Source: Synergistaceae bacterium (lineage in GTDB: Bacteria > Synergistota > Synergistia > Synergistales > 79-D21). Taken from it: a stretch of 34,061 nucleotides of DNA. Below, in pieces: positions 24,178 to 31,880 of this stretch. Every line of letters begins with the position of its first letter. Position 1 is the first letter of the stretch. The translations under genes were made by a program, and so were the position numbers. The stretch covers positions 1-34,061 of the forward strand of contig JAJUIT010000005.1 in assembly GCA_029267465.1 (NCBI GenBank), given 5' to 3'. The notes below the pieces were generated by a model that was not told the DNA's origin, searched no databases, and saw only the letters and a list, made by a program, of their open reading frames with translations.

Positions 24178-25854
24178 ATGGTCGAATTCGTGCTTGCGGA
24201 TCCCCACGCGAGTGTTTTCGAGGCGGGGAAAACGGTCTGGATGGTATCCGGTTCCGATCCTGCCCTTTTCCGGGAGCTTGTCGAGAGGGAAACGGCAAAG
24301 GGGCGGGAGGCGAAAGAGATCCTTCCCGCACTTGCCCGGGAAGCGGAGGAAGGAACTTTTGCGGCCGTCGAATGCCTGGGGCAAGCGGGAGAAAGGGTCT
24401 CCCTCTTCCGGACCCTGCCCTCCACGTTTGAACTCTATTTCTGCGAAGAAGAGGGAACGATCCGGGTGTTCGACCATTTCCGGAACGCGATTGCCTCCCT
24501 CCCGGAAGCCGAACGAGTCCCGGACGAAAGAGCCTACGCTGACCACCTCCTTTTTGCCTACGAGTACATTCCCGGAACCTACACGCTCGTCCGGGGGATC
24601 CACAAGCTGATCCCGGGGGGGATGGCGGAAATCATCCAGGGTGAGCCGCCCGTTTTCCGGCAGGCCGAAACGATTTTCCTCCCCTTGGAAGAAGGGGGTC
24701 CCAGTCCAACCGAGTCCGTTCAAAAACTGGAAGAGATCTTGGAAGAACGAGTGTCCGCCTACGCGGCTTCTTATGGCAAGCCCGCGGTGCTGCTTTCGGG
24801 GGGGGTCGACTCGACGCTGGTCCTTTCGTGCCTTGGAAAAGGGACATCCGCCCTGACGGTGGGACTCGACAGCCCGGAATACGCCTTCGAGATGGAGTAC
24901 GCCAGGATGGCGGGAAGACTTCTCCAAGCCGACCACACGCTGGAGATCCTGGAAGAAGCGAGCTTTCGCCAATCGATCAGGGAGGTGGTCGAAGATCTCG
25001 GGCAGCCGACAGGAACGGTTTTCCTCCAGCCGATGGCGTTCCACCGGGCCTTTCGGAAGCCTCCTTCTTTTTTTCTCTATGGCGAGGCCGTAGATGCCCT
25101 TTTTGGTTTTAACAAGCTCGCGAGGATCTTCGACGATGATGCCCTTTCACCCTCTGAAAAGGAAGCCCTTGGCCGGCAGCCCGCGGACCTGGCCGGTTTC
25201 GGAGCCCGGTGCGGACTCAGCCCGGATTTTGAGACGGCCCGCCGGATTGTCGGGGAAGCCGAAACGGAACGCCGGCTCGAGAACCGCCTGGAATTCGCCC
25301 TGACGATCTGCCCCGGGCTGCGGTGGGTCGAAGCCGGCCGCCTCAGGGCGGCTCACGCGGAAACGATGGCCCTTTTCACGGGCTTCGGCCACATCCGGGA
25401 GTACATTGGCCGGACGCGGCAGCAGGCCCTCTGCGCGGGGAAGACCGTGATGTCCCCGTTTGCCTGCAGGAGTGCCATGGAACTTGCCCTGTCGATGCCG
25501 ATGCCCCGAAGGATCCTCAAGGGCGGCGTGGTCAAGCACGTGGCGAAATCGCTTCTAGAGAAACGCCTGCCAGGCTACCCCGTCCACACCCGCAAGGGGG
25601 GCAGCGACGTCCCCCGGACCCGGTTCCTCCAGGAAGGCCCCCTCAGGGACATCTTCCTCGAAGAAAAGCCCCCGCGACCCTGGCCGGAAGAATATTCTGA
25701 GATTCTTCTCCATCCCCGAAGGGAATCCAGTTTCCTGGCCCTCAGCGCCCTGGGGTACGCCCTGTGGCAGAGCCATGTCCTGGAAAACCCGGACCTTAAA
25801 CCGATCCCGGGGACTCGAACGCTCCGGGCACAATTCGCGGGGGAGCGGTCATGA
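24178..25854 (+). CDS. Asparagine synthetase-like ATP-pyrophosphatase, paralogue A2
   Basis: 558 residues. The first 180 or so resemble a class II glutaminase fold (LFRTLPSTFELYF, DHFRNAI, LVRGIHKLIPGG) but the protein does not start with Met-Cys-Gly, so no glutaminase activity is expected. The synthetase domain has the ATP loop LLSGGVDSTLV (SGGVDS at 207-212) and LDSPEYAFEMEYAR. The usual SGE-AD-LFGG motif reads YGEAVDALFG. The C-terminus has RKGGSDVPRTRF, including the likely catalytic Lys. The family activates a carboxylate as an acyl-adenylate and transfers it to an amine. AGAAGGGAG precedes the ATG. It lies after the deacetylase and overlaps A3 by four bases. Acyl and amine partners are unknown. 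Confidence 0.88.
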   Translation: MVEFVLADPHASVFEAGKTVWMVSGSDPALFRELVERETAKGREAKEILPALAREAEEGTFAAVECLGQAGERVSLFRTLPSTFELYFCEEEGTIRVFDHFRNAIASLPEAERVPDERAYADHLLFAYEYIPGTYTLVRGIHKLIPGGMAEIIQGEPPVFRQAETIFLPLEEGGPSPTESVQKLEEILEERVSAYAASYGKPAVLLSGGVDSTLVLSCLGKGTSALTVGLDSPEYAFEMEYARMAGRLLQADHTLEILEEASFRQSIREVVEDLGQPTGTVFLQPMAFHRAFRKPPSFFLYGEAVDALFGFNKLARIFDDDALSPSEKEALGRQPADLAGFGARCGLSPDFETARRIVGEAETERRLENRLEFALTICPGLRWVEAGRLRAAHAETMALFTGFGHIREYIGRTRQQALCAGKTVMSPFACRSAMELALSMPMPRRILKGGVVKHVAKSLLEKRLPGYPVHTRKGGSDVPRTRFLQEGPLRDIFLEEKPPRPWPEEYSEILLHPRRESSFLALSALGYALWQSHVLENPDLKPIPGTRTLRAQFAGERS

Positions 25855-27506
25855 TCACGGTGACCCTGGCGGATCCCGGGGCGTTTCAGGCTCGAACGCC
25901 CCGGGGGGACTGGTTTGTCTCGGCGGAAAACCGCGGGCGCCTGAGGGAGGAACTGGAAAAACCGGCCTTCCTCGCCCTGTCCGCAAGGGAGCAGGTCGAG
26001 CGCCTCGGGGCCCTGGCCGACGACGGAACCCTGCTCTACGTCCCCGGCGACGCTTCACCCCTCTGGCTTTACAGGACGATCAACGCCTCGAGGGATCTTT
26101 ATTTCACCCGTGACGGCAGGGGAAACTGGCTGTTCGCGGACCACTTCCGGAACCTGATGGCCCTGGTTCCGCCCAGCCGGCGCCGGCTGGGCCGAAATGC
26201 CCTCCTGGATTTCCTGCTGTTTTTCTTCCCGGCGGGGAACTCCACCCTCCTGGAAGGCGTTTTGCGCCTTGTCCCGGGAGAGTGCCGCACCATCGATGCG
26301 GGCGGCACTGGAGAAGAACGGTCCCGGCAGGCGGAAATCTTTCCCTGCGGTTCCGCCGAGCTGACCCTCGGCGAAGCCGCTGATGCCCTCGAGGATGCCC
26401 TGGCGTCCGCCCTTGGCGAGCCGGTTTCGAACGACTGCGTCCTCTTCTCGGGGGGAGCGGATTCGACTCTTGTCCTTTTGTTTCGGCCGGCCGGTTCCGT
26501 TGCCCTCACGGTCGGCATCGACACGCCGGAGTTCGCCTTTGAACTGGAATATGCCCGGGAGACAGCCCGGATGCTGGATTCGGACTGGAAGCTTGTTCTC
26601 CTGGAAGAGCAGGACTACAGAAAACAGTTCGAGGATGCCGTCTTTTTTCTGGGGCAGCCGTTCCACCCGAACTTTCAGCCGGTTTTGTTGAACCGGGCCT
26701 TCCAAGAACCCTTCGATGTCTTCTGGGGGGCAAACGCTTCGGACACCCTTTTCGGGCACCCCCAGACGAGAAAGCTCCTGTCGCCGGATAGACGGAAAGA
26801 AAACGAGTCCCTTTTGGCGGAACCCTTCCATTCCCCCAAGGGGTACGGAGCCCTCTCCAACACCGGACCGGATGTTCGAATCGTCCGGGACCTTTTCGGG
26901 GACGAAGCCGTGTCCAGCCGCATCGAAGCGCGCCTTTCCCAGGTCCTGAAAAGCGCAAGGGTGCATTCCGGCAATCCCGTCGAGGAACATGTCCAGGTCG
27001 ACTCCCTGATGGAATTCCTGACGAGCACGAGCTCGATCGCGAGCCGGAAGCGCCAGGCGGCCGCCTCGTTCGGCAGCCAGGCAAGGGAACCTTTCTTCGC
27101 CAGAAGCGTCCTGGGCATTGCCGCGTCGATCCCCCCAGGGATGAGGTTTTTTCACGAAGGAGAGTCGAAGCCGGTGCCGAAGGCGCTGCTCAGGAAAAGG
27201 CTCCCGGAATATTCCTTCTACGCCCGAAAGGGAGGCAGCGACATCCCCCGCACCCGTTTCTGCCAGTCGGGACCGTTCCGCGACTTTTTCAAAGAATGGC
27301 CCCTTCCGGACCTTTTCCCTCGGAAGGGTCAGAAACTCCTTCTCGATCCCCAGTGGGACTGGAGCTTTCTGACGCTCTCCGCCGCCGCTTTTTCAGTCTG
27401 GCAGGAAAAAGTCCTGAAGTCCGAAAACCTTTGCCTGGTCCCTGGGACAAGGGTGTTTCGGCTGGATCCAGCTCATCAAAAGGAAGGCCGCGAGGAATGG
27501 GAATGA
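25851..27506 (+). CDS. Asparagine synthetase-like ATP-pyrophosphatase, paralogue A3
   Basis: 551 residues with the same plan as A2. The degenerate N-terminal glutaminase-like domain (LYRTINASRDLYFTRDG, ADHFRN) has no catalytic Cys. The ATP loop is LFSGGADSTLV (SGGADS at 200-205), then IDTPEFAFELEYAR. The second nucleotide/pyrophosphate motif is the most altered of the set, WGANASDTLFG. The C-terminus has RKGGSDIPRTRFCQ. A2 and A3 share the longest similarity, including the late PGTR block, so they look like a recent tandem duplication. The ATG overlaps the A2 stop (ATGA). Predicted to form an amide bond from an adenylated carboxylate; substrates unknown. Confidence 0.88.
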   Translation: MITVTLADPGAFQARTPRGDWFVSAENRGRLREELEKPAFLALSAREQVERLGALADDGTLLYVPGDASPLWLYRTINASRDLYFTRDGRGNWLFADHFRNLMALVPPSRRRLGRNALLDFLLFFFPAGNSTLLEGVLRLVPGECRTIDAGGTGEERSRQAEIFPCGSAELTLGEAADALEDALASALGEPVSNDCVLFSGGADSTLVLLFRPAGSVALTVGIDTPEFAFELEYARETARMLDSDWKLVLLEEQDYRKQFEDAVFFLGQPFHPNFQPVLLNRAFQEPFDVFWGANASDTLFGHPQTRKLLSPDRRKENESLLAEPFHSPKGYGALSNTGPDVRIVRDLFGDEAVSSRIEARLSQVLKSARVHSGNPVEEHVQVDSLMEFLTSTSSIASRKRQAAASFGSQAREPFFARSVLGIAASIPPGMRFFHEGESKPVPKALLRKRLPEYSFYARKGGSDIPRTRFCQSGPFRDFFKEWPLPDLFPRKGQKLLLDPQWDWSFLTLSAAAFSVWQEKVLKSENLCLVPGTRVFRLDPAHQKEGREEWE

Positions 27507-29055
27507 GGGCAAAGTTGAAAGCAGAGATCACGGACCCGCTGAAAAGGGTTTTTCAAACCCCGAGGCGGACGATCATCCTCTGCGGGAGCTGGGAAAACGA
27601 GCTTCCCGACATGCCGTTCCTCCAGGGCCTTCCGCCCGAAGATGCCCTTCTGAGGCTGTCGCGCCGCGAACGAAACGGTTTTTCCGTCCTTCTGGAGAAG
27701 GACGAGGAAGGCTGCGTGCGGGAACTTTACGCGTACAGGGGGCTGACCACCGGATTCGAACTGTTTTTCGCCCCGGTCCCGGGTCGCGGCTGGATCCTGT
27801 CGGACTCGTTCCGTCAGGTTCTCCAGGGCTTGCCCCCGTCCTCCAGGATCCCCTCAGGGACGGGATTCGTCGATTTCCTCCTTTTCCAGCATAGCCCCCT
27901 CCCTGAGACCCCCATCGAGGGCATCCGACGAATCGGTCACGGGAACCTTTTTTTTAGGCGACAGCGGGCGGAACCGTTTCTGAGAGACAGGTCCGGCGCC
28001 TGGGGTTCCCGGAAAAATCCCTTTCGTTCCAGGAAGGTGCGGAGCAGATCGAAGAGATCCTGGGAAAAATCCTGGGGTCTGTGCCCGGAGACTGCGTCAA
28101 CCTCCTGTCCGGAGGAGTCGATTCGACCCTCGTGCAAGTGCTCCTTGGGCCTGGACACCGGGCTGCCGCGGCAACGATCGATTCCCCGGAATTCGCTTTT
28201 GAAACCGAAAACGCGAGGCGTTCGGCCGAACTCTGCGGGGTTTTCCTGGAGCAGAAAGCCGTCTTGGAAAGCTCCCTCCCCGAGTTGCTGGAAAGACAGA
28301 GTGCCTTGGCGGCCCTGCCCCTTCCGCTGGCACAGGTCTCCCTGATCGCCTCGGTCTTTGAACTGGACGGCCGGTTCTTCTCTTCGGGATTTGACTCGGA
28401 TTCGCTTTTTTCCCTGCCGCGTTCCAAGCGGAAACGGCTCCTGGAGGGGGTCCCGCCTCATTCGCTCGAAGCGGAAAGTTTCTCGGTTTCCCCGGAAACG
28501 GAACTGCTGAAAACCCTTTTTGGAGAGAAACGGATCGAAGAACGGCTGGAAGCGCGAAAAACATATGTACGGAACCGGCTTTCGGAACCGGACCGAGTGT
28601 CCCGCCTGGAGCTGGGCTGCCTGACCAGCCTGTACTGCAGCTCCTTTGCGGTGTACCGTCACCTGGCCTCGGAAAGAGGGAAGACGCTTTTCACGCCCTT
28701 CATGGACTGCCGGCTGGTTGAATCCGCCCTTACGATACCCCTCCCAGAGCGTGTTTATCGACAGGGAATCTTCAAGCCCGTTTTGAAGCACGTCCTTGCC
28801 AGGCACCTTCCTGCTTACCCGAAAAACCTGGAAAAGGGCGGGTCCGGCCTGCCCCGCACCCGCCTTTGCGCGGAAGGGCCCTTCAAGGGGTACTTCCTGG
28901 AAAATTCTCCGCCGGCCTTCCTCGATCCGGGAAAGGCGGCTTTTCTGCTGAATCCTTCCTGGGATTCGAGCATGACCGCATACCGGTGCATCGCCTGGTC
29001 GGCCTGGGAGAAAACCCTCTCGTTCATCCCCGAGGAGGAACGCCCATGGGAATAA
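27503..29055 (+). CDS. Asparagine synthetase-like ATP-pyrophosphatase, paralogue A4 (apparent single-base frameshift)
   Basis: The 5' part reads from an ATG at 27503 that overlaps the A3 stop and gives LYAYRGLTTGFELFF and EGIRRIGHGNLFF. Right after a T8 run (27948-27955) the frame becomes unlike the family. From about 27964 another frame gives AGGTVSERQVRRLGFPEKS, then the ATP loop LLSGGVDSTLV, IDSPEFAFE and EKGGSGLPRTR to the stop at 29055. Restoring one base between 27956 and 27966 gives one protein of about 518 residues. Slippage on the T-run alone does not work, as both shifted frames meet stops soon after. The SGE-AD motif reads SGFDSDSLFS. Either a sequencing error or a recent mutation. 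Otherwise a normal member of the set. Confidence 0.8.
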
Positions 29056-30548
29056 ACGTTTTCTTCACCGGCCCGGAAAGACAGGTTTTGGAAACTTTCG
29101 CGGGAACCTGGCATCTCCTGGCGGATCGGAAGGTCCTACCGGAAGAACTTCCCGACCCGAGAGAGGCGAAGCTTGACTGGAGCGCCTTCGGGGACCGCTT
29201 CGAAGAACTGACGGCTGTTTTCCTGCCTTTCCCGGAGGCCTCGAATCTTCCCTGCCAGGCCTTCAGGAGCCTTCTTTCCGGGTACGAGCTTTTCCGAGTC
29301 GAGACGCCGGAAGGAGACGTCGTCCTCACGGACGATTTCAAGTTCGCCGCCAAGGCGGCCGGCAAGCGGAAAACGTCTGAGACCTCGCTTCTGGACTACC
29401 TTCTTTTCCAGTACCCGGCCGGAAACGATACCTTCCTTCCCGGAGTTTCACGCCTGGGGGCCGGGGAGGCGCTGCTGGAAGAATCCAGGGAAACCTCCGG
29501 GCCGGTTTTTTGGCAGGCCGAGCGGTTCCGCCTGCCTTGTGAGGCTTCCTTCCAGGAGGCCCTGGAAACACTCCACAGGGTCCTTCCAGACGCCGTAAAC
29601 AACGCGCTGCAGGGGGCTGCCGACACCGCGGTTCTTTTTTCGGGCGGGATCGATTCGACCCTGATCGCGCATTTTGCCCGCGGCCGGTCCGTCGCCCTGC
29701 ATGCCGCGATCGACTCTGCTGAACTAGACTACGAGGAGGACTACGCGCGGTCCGCCTGCAGGGAACTGGAAATGCCGCTGGTACGGGTGCTCTTTTCGGA
29801 ATCCGGGTTCCTTTCCGAGCTGGAGGACACGGTGGAGAAAATGGGCCGCCCCTTTCCCGTGACCAACTTCCAGGCGATTTTTCACAACCGGCTCTTCCGG
29901 CTTCCGTACAGTCTCTACCTGAGCGGGGACATCGCAGACAGGCTATTCGGGAAGGGAAACGAGGCGGCCCCTTCGGGCATCGAAAGCCCGGCTTCGGGGC
30001 TGGTCCGGTATTGCCCGGTCGGACTGCTCAAGGAGATCTTCGGTCCGGACCTCGTGGAAAGCCGCCTCCGGCTTTTTGACGAAACCCTGGAAAGAGTGGC
30101 GGGCCCGGAAGGCGAACGATACCCCGCGGCTCTGAAAACGGACCTTTTGATCGTTTTCGGACTCAATTACTGGGTGCACTTCTTCCGGCCCCTGGCTGCG
30201 GTCTACGGAAAGAAGTTTGTCGCTCCCTACCAGGGGAAGAAGGTGTTCGAGGCCGCCTTTTCCTGTCGCTATCGGAACCGGCTTCCCGGCACGCACTCGA
30301 AGCCGCTCCTTTGGGCAATGCTCCGGGATCTCCTGCCGGGATACCCGGCTTCTGGAAAGAAGGGGGGAAGCGGAGTGCCCCGCACGCGCTTCTGCCAAAC
30401 GGGCCCGATGAAGGATTTTTTCCTGGATCACGACCTCCCGTCGGGCATTCCCCGGCGGTTTGAGAGGATTTTCCGGGAACCCCGGTGGGAAACCAGCGCT
30501 CTCGTCCTGCAGGCAGCCGTTTACCGGATCTGGGAGGAAAGGTTATGA
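29046..30548 (+). CDS. Asparagine synthetase-like ATP-pyrophosphatase, paralogue A5
   Basis: 500 residues from an ATG at 29046 that overlaps the end of A4 by ten bases. GAGGAGGAACGCCC supplies the ribosome site. The N-terminal glutaminase-like domain is shortened and lacks Cys. The ATP loop is LFSGGIDSTLI (SGGIDS at 199-204), and the SGE-AD motif is well kept as LSGDIADRLFG. KKGGSGVPRTRFCQTGPMKDFF is the fullest form of the shared C-terminal signature (about 435-456). It ends soon after with W----LVLQAAVYRIWE, the short tail common to A1-A6. Predicted carboxylate-amine ligase; substrates unknown. Confidence 0.88.
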   Translation: MGINVFFTGPERQVLETFAGTWHLLADRKVLPEELPDPREAKLDWSAFGDRFEELTAVFLPFPEASNLPCQAFRSLLSGYELFRVETPEGDVVLTDDFKFAAKAAGKRKTSETSLLDYLLFQYPAGNDTFLPGVSRLGAGEALLEESRETSGPVFWQAERFRLPCEASFQEALETLHRVLPDAVNNALQGAADTAVLFSGGIDSTLIAHFARGRSVALHAAIDSAELDYEEDYARSACRELEMPLVRVLFSESGFLSELEDTVEKMGRPFPVTNFQAIFHNRLFRLPYSLYLSGDIADRLFGKGNEAAPSGIESPASGLVRYCPVGLLKEIFGPDLVESRLRLFDETLERVAGPEGERYPAALKTDLLIVFGLNYWVHFFRPLAAVYGKKFVAPYQGKKVFEAAFSCRYRNRLPGTHSKPLLWAMLRDLLPGYPASGKKGGSGVPRTRFCQTGPMKDFFLDHDLPSGIPRRFERIFREPRWETSALVLQAAVYRIWEERL

Positions 30549-31876
30549 AACAGGATGTCGATATCCTCATTTTTCTTGAACACCTGAATCGCGAGCTCGA
30601 TACCGCTTTGCTGCTGAAGATCCTGCTCTCGCATCGCGGGTATTCCGTGAGGCTGGCCTCGGTTTTCTACGACCTCTGGGAATCGGTTGCCACCCTGCGT
30701 CCGAGATTGCTGATCGTCCCCTGGGCTTACTCGGAGGTCAGGAAATACTGCCGCTTTGAACCTCAACCGGGCGAAGGGCTAAGAATTCTCAACCTACATC
30801 ACGAGCAGATCGGCTTGGAAGGAGACAGGGCCAATCGCATGGTTCCCCTGGGAGATGCAGAAAAAGTCTTTCATCTGGCCTGGGGTGAAAGGTTTGAGCA
30901 GGTGCTTCGTTCGAGAGGCATACCGGAAGCGCTGATCTTCAGGACCGGAAGTCCCCGGCTCGACTTTCTGAGAAAAGAAATGAAGAATTTCAACCCGACC
31001 AGAAACGACCTCGCCGAATGGTACAGCCTTGACCCTGGGAAGCGCTGGTTGATAATCGCCGGGAACTTTTCCATTGTTTCTGCAAGCGAACGGACGATTC
31101 GGGATAAAGTAAAGAAAGGTTTTAAGGACTATCCCGAATTTGTCGAAAAAGCACGCCGGCTCTACGAGAAAGTGATTCATTGGATGGTGCGCCTGGCCTC
31201 AGAGAACAAAGACATAGAGGTGATCTATCGTCCACATCCTGCGGAAAGACTGACCCGGAGTCTTTGCGAGCGCGTAAAGAATACCCCCGGGTTCAGTCTG
31301 ATCTGGGAAAGACCGGTCGGAGACTGGATCGTGAACGCAGACTCCGTTTTTGTCTGGAGCAGCACAAGCGCGGTGGACGCCTTGGCTTGCGATAAACCTG
31401 TTTTTTCCCTGCGCCTCGACAAGGAAGCAAAAACGGCGCTTCCCGGCGGGTACCTGCCGATCATCGACGACCTCCCGATCGTGGCAAGCTACGAAGAATT
31501 TGTCCATGCCGCGTACAGCAATGAAAAGCCTTCTCTGCACCGAGCTTGGGAGAAGGCGCTCTCCCGCTACCGGGAATTTTACGATACGCCGGATGAACCT
31601 GCGTTTCAGAAACTGGAACGGAAAATCGCCGAGATCATGGATAGCGGAATCGGGAACCGATTCGATAGAATGCCGGTCCCCGCAGCTCTGGAGATTTTTT
31701 ACCGCCTCCAGCAGGCAGGAAAGAGAAAGCTTCATGATACCGGCCTAATCAGGCATTTCCGCCGGTATGAAAAGGAGGCCGGGGAACGGCTTTTGCCGAA
31801 CCTGATCGCGGTTCGGGAGGGTTTTCTTAGGGAGAAGCTGTCCGAAAAGCCCTGGTCGACTGGAAAAGGGGAATGA
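30545..31876 (+). CDS. Surface carbohydrate biosynthesis protein (glycosyltransferase-like, CDP-glycerol transferase-like fold)
   Basis: 443 residues; the ATG overlaps the A5 stop (ATGA). Similar proteins occur in lipopolysaccharide loci such as those of Leptospira. The N-terminal half has a Rossmann-like start (DVDILIFLEHLNRELDTALLLK) and LAWGERFEQVL, then the TGSPRLDFL motif. The C-terminal half has VIYRPHPAE and VWSSTSAVDALACDKPVFSL, which resemble the nucleotide-binding half of GT-B or CDP-glycerol transferases. It probably transfers a sugar or phosphosugar from a nucleotide donor at the inner membrane face. Its base composition is visibly lower in G+C, with more A/T-ending codons than neighbours, consistent with separate acquisition. 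Donor and acceptor are unknown. Confidence 0.75.
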   Translation: MKQDVDILIFLEHLNRELDTALLLKILLSHRGYSVRLASVFYDLWESVATLRPRLLIVPWAYSEVRKYCRFEPQPGEGLRILNLHHEQIGLEGDRANRMVPLGDAEKVFHLAWGERFEQVLRSRGIPEALIFRTGSPRLDFLRKEMKNFNPTRNDLAEWYSLDPGKRWLIIAGNFSIVSASERTIRDKVKKGFKDYPEFVEKARRLYEKVIHWMVRLASENKDIEVIYRPHPAERLTRSLCERVKNTPGFSLIWERPVGDWIVNADSVFVWSSTSAVDALACDKPVFSLRLDKEAKTALPGGYLPIIDDLPIVASYEEFVHAAYSNEKPSLHRAWEKALSRYREFYDTPDEPAFQKLERKIAEIMDSGIGNRFDRMPVPAALEIFYRLQQAGKRKLHDTGLIRHFRRYEKEAGERLLPNLIAVREGFLREKLSEKPWSTGKGE

Positions 31877-31880
31877 AGTT

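Noticed and set aside
27940-27966. Programmed ribosomal slippage on the T8 run in A4
   Set aside because: Slipping in either direction at the T-run meets a stop codon within a few codons, so it cannot join the two halves; a missing base just downstream fits better.
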